In this document: positions 18,901-26,162 of the stretch, piece after piece | Layout of the letters: every line of letters starts with the position of its first letter | Numbering within the stretch: position 1 is the first letter of the stretch | DNA from: Crocinitomicaceae bacterium | GTDB lineage: Bacteria; Bacteroidota; Bacteroidia; Flavobacteriales_D; Crocinitomicaceae | DNA length: 38,894 nucleotides | Direction of reading: 5' to 3' | NCBI GenBank assembly: GCA_021740745.1 | Contig: JAIOZF010000022.1 | Span: 1 to 38,894 of the forward strand | Notes under the pieces: generated by a model | The model's input: only the letters and a program-made list of their open reading frames with translations | What the model was told of the DNA's origin: nothing | The model's database searches: none | Translations under genes and position numbers: made by a program

Positions 18901-20330
18901 TGCTTACAGCCTTGGTGGCTTCTTTGGGATTTTTACCAATGGCACTTTCCCATGGAAGTGGTGCTGAAGTTCAAAAACCATTAGCAACTGTTGTAATCGG
19001 AGGTTTGATAACAGCTACAATTTTAACGCTGTTTGTTTTACCTATTTTCTATTTATTCTCAGAGCGAAAAATGAAAGTCAAAAAAAGAAAATCCATGGTG
19101 ATGACACTTTTATTCATGTTGTCATTTAGTTTGTTCGGTCAATCCCCTCAAATTGTTTCACTGGAGCAGTGCTTGTCCATGGCGAAAGAAAACAATCCTT
19201 CCTTAAAAGCTGCTGAAATGCAAATTCAAAAGGAAGTGATGATTGGAAAAAGCATGGCTGAAATGCCTAAGACAACTGTCACAGGAATGATGGGTCAATA
19301 CAATTCTTATTATTCCAAGGATAATAACGTAACAGTGTCGCAAAGCATCCCTTTTCCAACTGTGTTTGTTAAAGAGCGAGAATTAGGTCAAGTCAGATCC
19401 GACCAGGCGAAAGTAGTTTTGTTTTCAACTTGGAAGGAACTAGCATTGCAAATCGAATCGACGTATGAATCAATTGTTCTTTTGAAGAACAAAGAATTAC
19501 TCTTGAAAAGACAAGATTCACTTTATACGGAATTGGATAAACGCTATGCAATTAAATATGAACTGAAAGACGTGAATCACTTGGATGCTGTGCTTGTTAG
19601 TTCGAAGAAAAAGGAAGTTCAAAATGCGCTACTAATGAATGCACAAGAAATTGTAAATCTAGAACGACAATTAATGTTCTTGACAGGCGCTTCATCAAGT
19701 CTATCAGCAGATAATTCGAGTCAGTCAAGTTTGATGTTTGTTGACAAGAAAGATTCAAGTGTTTTTACAGCGCATCCGCAACAGCAGTATTTTCAAACGC
19801 AACGGATCATTTTGGAAAAGCAGAAAGAGGTTTTGTTGGCAAGAACACTTCCCGATATTACTATTGGGTATGTAAATCAAACATTAGTGGGAGTGCATTC
19901 AGTTGATGCATCTACGGATAAATTTTTTGATCAATCAAGTCGTTTTCAAGCTGGTCAAGTTGGATTGCAAATTCCTTTATTTTTTGGTGCATCTAGAAAA
20001 AAATCGCAGGTGCTAACAAATGAGTTGGATCAAAATGAACTAAACGGGAATTATGCTATGCAAGAATTGCAAAGTACTTATTTGAGTTTATTAGGCAAGT
20101 ACGCTAGCTTATTGGAATCCTTAAACATGTATGATTCGCAATTAATTCCGCAAACCAAGATCATGAATGATCAAGGAAAAATAATGCTTGAAAGTGGAGA
20201 AATATCAATGGTAGAATTTTTACAGACCAAGCAAGCGATTATAGACATTGAAATGAATTATATAAACCTTAAGAGTGAAATCAATACGACTGTTCATCAG
20301 TTGAATTGGTTCGTTCAAAATGAAAATTAG
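15969..20330 (+). CDS. czcA: CzcA/CusA-family heavy-metal RND pump fused to a TolC-like outer-membrane domain
   Basis: A 1453-residue inner-membrane proton antiporter for metal cations with an extra C-terminal domain. Residues 1 to ~1035 are a complete HME-RND pump starting LNKIIHWSISNKLIVGI. The fourth helix carries the proton-relay pattern LDFGLIIDGAVIIVE with Asp401, Asp407 and Glu414, as in pumps for divalent metals (Zn, Co, Cd, Ni). From ~1035 a basic stretch, a hydrophobic signal-like segment (VMTLLFMLSFSLFGQS) and a TolC/OEP-type domain follow (SLEQCLSMAKENNPSLKAA onward). The frame is uninterrupted. This fusion is known in Bacteroidota. The ATG at 15969 is chosen; ATG 15957 and GTG 15936 lie in frame upstream and overlap the stem-loop. 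The adaptor gene follows 5 bases later. The exact metal is not certain. Confidence 0.92.
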   Translation: MLNKIIHWSISNKLIVGIMTLGLITWGVFSLKNLPIDAVPDITNNQVQIVTSAPSSGAEDIERFVTFPVEQTMATIPGIEEIRSFSRFGLSVVTVVFNEETDIYWARQQVAERLSEAKNQIPAGFGEPSMAPLSTGLGEIYQYIVKPKKGYEQKFNPTELRTIQDWMIRRQLLGVEGVADVSGFGGNLKQYEIAIDLVRLKGFGLNVSDVFRAVEQNNENTGGAYIERNSSTTYIRTVGLMKSIEDIEQTIISQSSVGTPILVRDVAQVQIGKAVRYGALTFNAEGEAVGGIVMMLKGANSSKVIELVKERMEQIKSTLPPGVEIKVYLDRTKLVNNAISTVSKNLIEGALIVIFVLVLLLGNFRAGLIVASVIPLAMLFAISLMNVFGVSGNLMSLGALDFGLIIDGAVIIVESTLHFLYHRGNQNLNQQQMDSQVYNSASKFAKSAVFGQIIILVVYLPLLALIGIEGKMFKPMAQTVMFAVIGALILSLTYVPMISSLVLSKKIKVRETISDKIVKLVKRIYMPILNAFLRRQKTVLAGLGALIVISIFLFSRLGAEFIPSLDEGDFAVETRLITGTSLTKTIEATSKVSDVLLKNFPEVKEVVGKIGTAEIPTDPMPMEACDLMVILKDKDEWTSASTKEELAEKMQKTLENNVPGVSFGFLQPIQMRFNELMTGAKQDVVVKIYGEDLDKLSHYAGQIGTLSTKIEGVQDVYVEEVTGLPQMIVSYNREALSKYNISIDEVNRSINISFAGQAAGLIFEGEKRFDLVVKLDSTNRQSMEDLKTITVTSPLGVQVPLEQLADVKFEKGPNQIQRDDAKRRIIVGFNVRGRDVESIVKELQAKIAGNVHFEPGYFPTYGGTFKNLENARNRLAIAVPVALFMIFFLLYLTFQSLKQAALIFSAIPLAALGGILALWSRGMPFSISAGVGFIALFGVAVLNGIVLISEFNSLKKEGYTNRLRIVLMGTRVRLRPVMLTALVASLGFLPMALSHGSGAEVQKPLATVVIGGLITATILTLFVLPIFYLFSERKMKVKKRKSMVMTLLFMLSFSLFGQSPQIVSLEQCLSMAKENNPSLKAAEMQIQKEVMIGKSMAEMPKTTVTGMMGQYNSYYSKDNNVTVSQSIPFPTVFVKERELGQVRSDQAKVVLFSTWKELALQIESTYESIVLLKNKELLLKRQDSLYTELDKRYAIKYELKDVNHLDAVLVSSKKKEVQNALLMNAQEIVNLERQLMFLTGASSSLSADNSSQSSLMFVDKKDSSVFTAHPQQQYFQTQRIILEKQKEVLLARTLPDITIGYVNQTLVGVHSVDASTDKFFDQSSRFQAGQVGLQIPLFFGASRKKSQVLTNELDQNELNGNYAMQELQSTYLSLLGKYASLLESLNMYDSQLIPQTKIMNDQGKIMLESGEISMVEFLQTKQAIIDIEMNYINLKSEINTTVHQLNWFVQNEN

Positions 20331-20335
20331 AAATT

Positions 20336-21481
20336 ATGAGAACTAACATAAAAAGCTTCCTATTATGTCTTCCCTTGCTTTTCGCTTGTGGAGCAGAGGA
20401 AACAGTCGTAGAAGAAAAGGCAAGCGCTGCAATAACTTCTGTTTCGTTGAATAAAGAACAAATTCAAAGTGCTGGAATTACAGAAGGTAAACCAGTTAAA
20501 CAACTCATTGGTTTAACAATTTATGCGAATGGTACAATTGAAGTGCCACCACAAAATAAAACCGTGATTTCAGTACCATTTGGTGGATTTGTTAAATCGC
20601 TGGAAGTTTTGGACGGAATGTATGTGAAAACAGGACAAAAATTGATTTCAATTGAACATCCTGAGTTAATTCAATTGCAACAAGATTATCTTGAAGTAAT
20701 TGGAAATATTGAATACTTGGAAGCAGAATACGAGCGACAAAAATCACTTGTACAACAAGATGCTGGAAGCATGAAGGCAATGCAATTGGCGAAGTCTCAA
20801 TATACAGCCGCAACTGCAAAGAAGAGCGGTTTGAAAGCAAAGTTAGATATGGCAGGAGTAAATATGAAGCAACTAAATGCGGGTAATTTACAGCGCTATA
20901 TTTCAATTGATTCGCCTTTTGATGGCGTTGTGACAAAAGTTGCAGTGAATGTAGGTGCTTATGCTGATCCTATGGAGCATTTATTAGAGATTATAGATCT
21001 AGAACATGCCCATGCAGAAGTAACGGCATTTGAAAAAGACATCAAGCATCTAAAAATTGGTCAAAAGGTTAACCTAAAATTCTCTGACGAAGATAAAATG
21101 ATTGAAGCCTCTATCTTTTTAATAGGAAAGGAAATTGGTAAAGACAGAACTGTGAAGGTTCATTGTCATTTAAATAAGGAAAATTCGTCAATTGCACCTG
21201 GAGCATATTTCAAAGCATCGATTTATACTGGTGCTTCGGAGCGGTTTTGCATTCCTTCAGAAGCAATTGTAGAAATGAATGGGAAAAATGTCGTATTCTT
21301 CAGTGAAAAAGAAAGTGGTAATTTGACAACTTATTCTCCAGAAGAAGTAACAATTACTGCAATTGAAAGTGGTAATTCTGCAATAGAATTTAAAAATCCA
21401 ACTAGAACCTACGATAATACGTTAGTATTGCATGGAGCTTACGATATCATGTCTGCAATATTAATACAAGGAGAAGAATAA
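20336..21481 (+). CDS. czcB: RND efflux periplasmic adaptor lipoprotein (CzcB/CusB-like)
   Basis: A 381-residue membrane-fusion protein linking the RND pump to its outer-membrane channel. A short lipoprotein signal ends in the lipobox LFAC (Cys18), so it is probably membrane-anchored. A split biotinyl-lipoyl domain (VPFGGFVKSLEVLDGMYVKTGQKLISI and later IDSPFDGVVTKVAVNVGAYADP) flanks an alpha-helical hairpin (about residues 105-180). A beta-barrel domain (HAEVTAFEKDIKHLKIGQKVNLKF) follows. No His-rich extension is seen. It starts 5 bases after the pump gene, so the two are surely co-transcribed and work together. Confidence 0.93.
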   Translation: MRTNIKSFLLCLPLLFACGAEETVVEEKASAAITSVSLNKEQIQSAGITEGKPVKQLIGLTIYANGTIEVPPQNKTVISVPFGGFVKSLEVLDGMYVKTGQKLISIEHPELIQLQQDYLEVIGNIEYLEAEYERQKSLVQQDAGSMKAMQLAKSQYTAATAKKSGLKAKLDMAGVNMKQLNAGNLQRYISIDSPFDGVVTKVAVNVGAYADPMEHLLEIIDLEHAHAEVTAFEKDIKHLKIGQKVNLKFSDEDKMIEASIFLIGKEIGKDRTVKVHCHLNKENSSIAPGAYFKASIYTGASERFCIPSEAIVEMNGKNVVFFSEKESGNLTTYSPEEVTITAIESGNSAIEFKNPTRTYDNTLVLHGAYDIMSAILIQGEE

Positions 21482-21509
21482 TTTTTTATAACTAACAAAC
21501 CATAACAAC

Positions 21510-21977
21510 ATGAAAACAAATTCAATTTTATTTATCGCTTTCATTTCATTTACTGTTTTGATGGCAGCACCAAGTTGCAAGAAGAATAAAAATTGTGGTG
21601 AAACAAACATCAGCTCTGCAGGTGGAGATGATAGTCACAATTTTGGACAAAACTGTATGAGCTGTCATAAAATTGATGGCGAAGGTGAGGGCTGCTTTGT
21701 GGTAGCAGGAAGTGTGAGTAATACAGCACTTACAAATCCTTTAACATCAGGAACGGTTAGGTTATACACGCAGGCAAATGGTGGTGGGATATTAAAACAC
21801 ACCATACAAATTGATTCGAAAGGTAATTTCCATACAACAGACAATATTGATTTTACTGGATTATATGCTGCGGTTACAGGTCCATCTGGAACAACTCAAT
21901 ATATGAGTTCTTCTTTGTCTTCAGGGGCTTGTAATTCTTGTCATGGATCATCTACCTCAAAATTATGGGGGAATTAA
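21510..21977 (+). CDS. Lipoprotein with two c-type haem motifs
   Basis: A 155-residue exported protein. The signal peptide (about residues 4-22) ends before Cys23 in AAPSC, a plausible lipobox. Two CxxCH haem-attachment motifs are present, CMSCH (49-53) and CNSCH (141-145). They flank a middle region (GTVRLYTQANGGG, QIDSKGNFHTT) that resembles a beta-sandwich of the transthyretin or carboxypeptidase-regulatory type. The protein is too small for a standard dihaem cytochrome fold. It starts 28 bases after the adaptor gene and is followed by a ferritin/VIT fusion, so a role in electron transfer tied to metal redox chemistry is plausible but unproven. The CxxCH pairs could instead bind another ligand. 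Confidence 0.75.
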   Translation: MKTNSILFIAFISFTVLMAAPSCKKNKNCGETNISSAGGDDSHNFGQNCMSCHKIDGEGEGCFVVAGSVSNTALTNPLTSGTVRLYTQANGGGILKHTIQIDSKGNFHTTDNIDFTGLYAAVTGPSGTTQYMSSSLSSGACNSCHGSSTSKLWGN

Positions 21978-21998
21978 TCAAGCGCTTAAACGTAAATT

Positions 21999-23096
21999 AT
22001 GAAACAAAACCACATTCAAACCGAAGTTGACGCTTGGTATTTGTACAAGAAACTCTATGAAAATGAGGAAGATGAGCTTGTTGCTGATATCTTTCTGCAA
22101 ATGAGTGAAATTGAAAAGAGTCACGCTGTTGCTTTCGCAGAGAAAGAAAAGTTGGATTTTAATCAATTTTGCAATCCCTCTTGGAGAGCAAAAACCATCA
22201 ATGCGATAGGTAAAGTTTTTGGATATGATTATGTATTAGGATCTTTATTGGATACCGAGAAAAGTCTATCAAATGCCATCGTTAAACAAAAGACGAAAAA
22301 CAAAATAAAGTTAGAAGGGAATGAGGACTCACACGTTCAAATTCTTCGTTCAATTTTAGACAACGATTCAAAAATTGCTGGGTCACAATTGGCGCGCTTT
22401 GAAAAAAGACATCGCTCCGTTGGAGGAAATGCAATTCGTGCCGCTGTATTAGGCGGTAATGATGGACTAGTTTCAAACTTTAGTCTTGTGATGGGAATTG
22501 CTGGTGCTACCGCAAATCAAGCAGGAGTTCTTTTAGCAGGATTAGCAGGTTTACTAGCAGGAGCATTGTCAATGGCCTTAGGAGAATGGATCTCAGTTAA
22601 AAGTTCACAAGAGTTGTATGAAAATCAAATGCAACTAGAAATGGATGAGTTGGAAACAAATCCAGAAGGCGAGAAGAAGGAATTAAAGCTTATTTATATG
22701 GCAAAAGGGATTCCTGAAGATCAAGCTCTTGAAATTGTTGAAGAGTTGATGAAGGATAAAAACCTTGCACATCAAGTTTTAGTAAAAGAAGAGTTGGGAA
22801 TCAATTCCGAAGAACTAAAAGGTTCAGCAATGGAAGCAGCGATTTCATCCTTCATTTTGTTTGGAATTGGTGCTGTAATTCCTGTTTTGCCTTTCATGTT
22901 TACGGATGGAGTAAGAGCAATTGTTCTAAGCACTGTGTTTAGCGCTCTTGGTTTGTTTATGATTGGAGCTGCAATTACCTTATTTACAGGTAAGAATGTT
23001 TGGTTCTCGGGATTTCGACAAGTTTTTTTCGGTTTAGCTGCTGCAGCTATAACTTTTGGAATTGGGAAACTCATTGGAGTTTCTTTAGCAGGATAA
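21999..23096 (+). CDS. Ferritin-like/VIT1 fusion transporter (MbfA-like)
   Basis: A 365-residue membrane protein. Residues 1 to ~130 form a ferritin/rubrerythrin-like helical domain with Glu9 and two ExxH motifs (Glu39-His42 in IEKSH, Glu109-His112 in NEDSH), the type of residues that hold a di-iron centre. Residues ~135-365 are a VIT1/CCC1 transporter domain with the signature RAAVLGGNDGLVSNFSLVMG and about five membrane helices. The same order is found in MbfA, a membrane ferritin that exports iron and protects against peroxide. Export of Fe or Mn from the cytoplasm is the likely job. It follows the dihaem lipoprotein by 21 bases. Confidence 0.85.
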   Translation: MKQNHIQTEVDAWYLYKKLYENEEDELVADIFLQMSEIEKSHAVAFAEKEKLDFNQFCNPSWRAKTINAIGKVFGYDYVLGSLLDTEKSLSNAIVKQKTKNKIKLEGNEDSHVQILRSILDNDSKIAGSQLARFEKRHRSVGGNAIRAAVLGGNDGLVSNFSLVMGIAGATANQAGVLLAGLAGLLAGALSMALGEWISVKSSQELYENQMQLEMDELETNPEGEKKELKLIYMAKGIPEDQALEIVEELMKDKNLAHQVLVKEELGINSEELKGSAMEAAISSFILFGIGAVIPVLPFMFTDGVRAIVLSTVFSALGLFMIGAAITLFTGKNVWFSGFRQVFFGLAAAAITFGIGKLIGVSLAG

Positions 23097-23132
23097 ACAG
23101 TAATTTTTTTTTAATAATTTAAAACAAAACGT

Positions 23133-23645
23133 ATGAATCAAGCACATTTACATTTGATGGTGAATCACCTTCCCATCATTTTCCCAATCGTTGGAACGAT
23201 TGTATTAATTGGTGGTTTTATGTTGCGATCTGAAATCATTAAGCGAGTTGCCTACACAATTTTCATTTTTGGCGCAATCGCAACTTTCCCAGCATTTTTA
23301 TCTGGAGAAGGGGCTGAAGAAGTAGTTGAAAACTTACCCGGTGTTAGCGAGTCATTTATAGAACCGCATGAGGATATTGCGAAGATTTTTGCATTACTAA
23401 GCTATATGCTTGGAGCCTTTTCAATTTTAGCCTTATGGTCCAATTGGCAACAAAAGAGCTTTAAAGGAATTGTAAGTATGGTGGTATTAATCTTGTCAAT
23501 TGTTGTGTTGTATTTTGGAAAAGTTACAGGTACAAGTGGTGGGGAAATTCGTCACACTGAAATTCGCGCGAATCAAGCGCCAGGAAATCAACCTTTGAAT
23601 GGAGTGGATGCAAATTCAACTCAGGTGGAGGAAGATGAGGATTAA
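23133..23645 (+). CDS. Four-helix membrane protein with conserved-looking histidines (DUF2231-like)
   Basis: A 170-residue integral membrane protein with four predicted helices, about residues 13-30, 38-56, 84-102 and 112-128. Histidines sit at the N-terminal side (His5, His7, His12 in HLHLMVNHLP), before helix 3 (His79) and after helix 4 (His141). It ends in an acidic tail (VEEDED). It resembles the DUF2231-type predicted membrane proteins, though I am not sure of the family. Histidines near helix ends could bind haem b or a metal. As the last gene before the convergent terminator, it probably belongs to the metal/haem block. Confidence 0.6.
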   Translation: MNQAHLHLMVNHLPIIFPIVGTIVLIGGFMLRSEIIKRVAYTIFIFGAIATFPAFLSGEGAEEVVENLPGVSESFIEPHEDIAKIFALLSYMLGAFSILALWSNWQQKSFKGIVSMVVLILSIVVLYFGKVTGTSGGEIRHTEIRANQAPGNQPLNGVDANSTQVEEDED

Positions 23646-23668
23646 TAGTCCAATTTTAGTTATACACG

Positions 23669-23698
23669 AACGCGGTAGAATTTTCTTCCGCGTTTTTT
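23669..23698. terminator. Bidirectional terminator between the metal block and the M23 peptidase
   Basis: AACGCGG (23669-23675) pairs with CCGCGTT (23688-23694) with inner AGA/TCT pairing, and T follows to 23698. The minus-strand gene ends at 23697-23699 inside it, and the complement also carries a short T run (A-rich flank), so it can serve both convergent units. Confidence 0.75.
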
Positions 23699-25394
23699 AT
23701 TTAAAGAAAATCTCTTTTGTCCAAACTTGCTTGTTTCCGCAACTGTCAACGACAATGAGTTCAAGTTTATGTTTTCCAAGCATTCCTTGAGGTCGGTCAA
23801 AAAATAAATAATCTCCCTTTGATTCATATTCAAGGACTTGCCATTTTCCGTCTATGAATAAGTCATAATCCACTAATTCGGTTTGGTTTTCCTTGACTTT
23901 CCATGTTAAACGAGACTTCGTTATCTCAATTTCAGTACCTGTGAAATTTAATGGAATTAAACTGGGAGCAATTGTATCTCGCTTGATTTGAAAAGTTCCT
24001 AAATGACTTGATTTTGCACTGAACCAATTTCCTTCAAACGATGTTTTAAGTGGCCGCACCTTTCCACCAGCTGCTGTGACTGAAATGTAGTAGGTTGAAA
24101 GATTGGTCAGTCCTTTTTTAATGGGCAGCTTGACAGTAATGGGAAATTGGATGGGTTGTGAAGGATCGCCCAGACTAATTGTTCCCTTTGTCGATAGATT
24201 TTTAAGCGTCGGTTCGTAAAATGTATGATGAGCAACATAAAATTCCACTTGTTCACTTTTAATATGATAACTTGAATCTGGATGAAAGTACTTCCAATTG
24301 GGGAAAATAGTTTCAGTGGTATTCATTGGTCCATCACTCACTTTTAATGTGAATTTTAATTCGGCAGCATTGTTTTTTGTATCAAGCGCTTTAAATGCAA
24401 TAGGGAAACTATCCCGAGGGGAAATAGGGAGTACACCCTGATTTTTTGTCGGATAAATTTCTAAGGGATTATGCTTTGTTCTATACGACTTATGAAATTT
24501 CCGTTTAGCGACAGAATATTCTTTAAAATCCTTGTGATTGTTGACATAACGCGAATTTTCAAATGAGATTTGATTGATGCGTTGCTGAAATAAAGTATCC
24601 TTTCCAACACGGAGTGAACTCGAATATAAACCACAAACGTTCGGCGCACCATCGAAGAAATCAACCACTTCAAAAGCGAAACCAATTCCACCGTGAGTAG
24701 AACAGTAATCGGATGGCACTTGTAACAAATCGCCACCGATGTAATAGCCAAACTTTCCTTTTGTGACTGTTTTTATGAATGATTTATTGGGTATTTGATA
24801 TCCATCCTCAGTAAGCGCATAAACTTTTAGTCCTTTAATTTCAGGCGCTTTTGTATCTGCGACTTGAAATCCGTATACCAATGGATTTAAACCCATTTCT
24901 GTCTTTGTGTCGCGCAATTCAAAATGCAGATGCGGAGCTGTCGATCCCCCTGTATTTCCTGATAGAGCAATTACCTCACCTCGTTTAACAGGAAGATCTT
25001 TTGGCGTAAAATAGATGTCGACCTCAAAATTCTCTTCTTTTGTTTGAGTGAGTTTTGTCAACGAATCAAGTCGCCCTATAAGTGTTGAGCAATGAGCATA
25101 TACACTTGTTATTCCATTTGGGTGATCAATATAGACTGCTTTTCCGTAACCATAAGGTGAAATTTTTATGCGAGATACAAATCCCTCTTCAATGGCATAT
25201 AGTTTTAAGCCTTCTGCACCATTGGTTTTAAAATCGACTCCCATGTGAAAATGATTGGGTCTCAATTCACCAAAATTTGCAGCAAGAACTAATGGTATAT
25301 CTAAGGGTGGATGATAGTTTTGTTGATCGTTTTTTTGAGCAACTATTGTGAAAGAATAAACAAAAAAGGAAAAAAAGAAAAGGCTTTTAAACAT
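23697..25394 (-). CDS. M23 family zinc metallopeptidase, exported
   Basis: A 565-residue secreted protein with an N-terminal signal peptide (FKSLFFFSFFVYSFTIVAQ). The LytM/M23 domain follows directly: zinc ligands His50 and Asp54 in HFHMGVDF, YAH (His101), and HLH (His155, His157) in APHLHFELRD. These are all the residues needed for activity, so an endopeptidase acting on peptidoglycan cross-links is expected, not a degenerate LytM factor. The remaining ~380 residues are beta-rich with Ig-like character (KFTLKVSDGP, LELIVVDSCGNKQVW) and have no clear family. It is transcribed opposite to both neighbours and is divergent from the zap genes. Confidence 0.9.
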   Translation of the reverse strand: MFKSLFFFSFFVYSFTIVAQKNDQQNYHPPLDIPLVLAANFGELRPNHFHMGVDFKTNGAEGLKLYAIEEGFVSRIKISPYGYGKAVYIDHPNGITSVYAHCSTLIGRLDSLTKLTQTKEENFEVDIYFTPKDLPVKRGEVIALSGNTGGSTAPHLHFELRDTKTEMGLNPLVYGFQVADTKAPEIKGLKVYALTEDGYQIPNKSFIKTVTKGKFGYYIGGDLLQVPSDYCSTHGGIGFAFEVVDFFDGAPNVCGLYSSSLRVGKDTLFQQRINQISFENSRYVNNHKDFKEYSVAKRKFHKSYRTKHNPLEIYPTKNQGVLPISPRDSFPIAFKALDTKNNAAELKFTLKVSDGPMNTTETIFPNWKYFHPDSSYHIKSEQVEFYVAHHTFYEPTLKNLSTKGTISLGDPSQPIQFPITVKLPIKKGLTNLSTYYISVTAAGGKVRPLKTSFEGNWFSAKSSHLGTFQIKRDTIAPSLIPLNFTGTEIEITKSRLTWKVKENQTELVDYDLFIDGKWQVLEYESKGDYLFFDRPQGMLGKHKLELIVVDSCGNKQVWTKEIFFK

Positions 25395-25431
25395 TTATCA
25401 AAAATACGCTTTTGAAAAAAATATTACAAGA

Positions 25432-25453
25432 ATGGACTAAAAAAGTTGTCCAT
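25432..25453. promoter_or_regulatory. Inverted repeat overlapping the zap promoter
   Basis: ATGGAC (25432-25437) and GTCCAT (25448-25453) form a perfect 6-bp dyad with a 10-base spacer. It lies between the divergent M23 and zap genes, and its right arm overlaps the -33 TTG (25446-25448). It could be an operator, though a chance dyad of this length is possible. Confidence 0.35.
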
Positions 25454-25475
25454 GTTGCGTACAATAGTAACTTTG
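25446..25475 (+). promoter_or_regulatory. Bacteroidota-type promoter for the zap-rny unit
   Basis: TTG (25446-25448), 19 bases, then TAACTTTG (25468-25475), a full match to the -7 consensus at ideal spacing, 16 bases before the ATG of the first gene. Confidence 0.75.
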
Positions 25476-25491
25476 TAAAAAGTCGTATCCA

Positions 25492-25803
25492 ATGACAGAA
25501 AAAATTCAGCAAATCATCGATGATATTCGCCTTAAAATGGCGGGTTTGGATCATCAATTGAAAGATGTTCGTGCAAACAATGCAGTGCTTCAGGCTGAAT
25601 TAAACGAAAGCAATATTCAATTAGAAAAGAGTAAAAAGGAAGGTGAAAGCCTTGTTGATGCTATAAATGAATTGAAAGTTGCGTTGGAAGCGGCCAATAA
25701 TCAAGTTGTTGAGGTTGATCGTCCAGCTCAAGGTAGAAGAGACGATGAAATCGATGAACTGGTAAAAGAAATAGAATACTGTATAAGTCAGTTAAAGAAA
25801 TAA
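25492..25803 (+). CDS. Coiled-coil protein, ZapB-like, upstream of zapA
   Basis: A 103-residue acidic protein that is almost entirely coiled coil. Heptad-like leucine spacing runs from IQQIIDDIRLKMAGLDHQL through VLQAELNESNIQLEKSKKEGE to ELKVALEAANNQVVE. A short Arg/Asp break (RPAQGRRDDEIDE) precedes a final helix. It has no enzymatic motif. In Bacteroidota a short coiled-coil gene often precedes zapA, and a role in the divisome alongside ZapA (as ZapB has in E. coli) is a reasonable inference from position, not from sequence identity. zapA begins 3 bases after its stop. Confidence 0.75.
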   Translation: MTEKIQQIIDDIRLKMAGLDHQLKDVRANNAVLQAELNESNIQLEKSKKEGESLVDAINELKVALEAANNQVVEVDRPAQGRRDDEIDELVKEIEYCISQLKK

Positions 25804-25806
25804 CGA

Positions 25807-26097
25807 ATGAGTAAGTTGTCCCTTAAAGTAGTTGTTGCTGGAAGAACCTATCCACTTACGGTGAATCCGGGTGAAGAAGCCAAAGTAACGAAGGCCGCAG
25901 AGGATATTAATAGAGCAATTAAATCGCTCCAAGACAATTATGCCGTGAAAGATATGCAAGATTTGCTAGCGATGACCGCTTTGCAATTAGCAACACGTTC
26001 TACTCAAGTTGTAGGAGCAACTCCTGCGCAAGCTGATTACAGTGACATTGAAAATGAATTAGAGATTCTCTCTAGTGAATTCGATGCACTGAAGTAA
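25807..26097 (+). CDS. zapA: Cell division protein ZapA
   Basis: A 96-residue ZapA, which binds FtsZ and stabilises the Z-ring. The N-terminal globular FtsZ-binding domain is typical (KLSLKVVVAGRTYPLTVNPGEEAKVTKAAEDINRAI), with the DLLAMTALQLA helix and a C-terminal coiled coil (DIENELEILSSEFDAL). It is placed between the ZapB-like gene and rny, a common order in this phylum. Confidence 0.9.
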   Translation: MSKLSLKVVVAGRTYPLTVNPGEEAKVTKAAEDINRAIKSLQDNYAVKDMQDLLAMTALQLATRSTQVVGATPAQADYSDIENELEILSSEFDALK

Positions 26098-26132
26098 AAT
26101 TCTATTTATCCCAGATTTATCGCCTTACAGAC

Positions 26133-26159
26133 TTGTAAATTGTTTTATTTAATTTACAA
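26133..26159 (+). promoter_or_regulatory. Stem-loop abutting the rny start codon
   Basis: TTGTAAATT (26133-26141) pairs perfectly with AATTTACAA (26151-26159) around a nine-base T-rich loop. The stem ends three bases before the rny ATG at 26163, so it covers the region a ribosome would load on. It has no T run and lies inside an operon. Confidence 0.5.
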
Positions 26160-26162
26160 ACT

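Noticed and set aside
19071-20330. Separate gene for the TolC-like domain starting at ATG 19071 or 19095
   Set aside because: There is no stop codon between the pump and this domain and such fusions are known in Bacteroidota. Internal initiation remains possible but is not supported.
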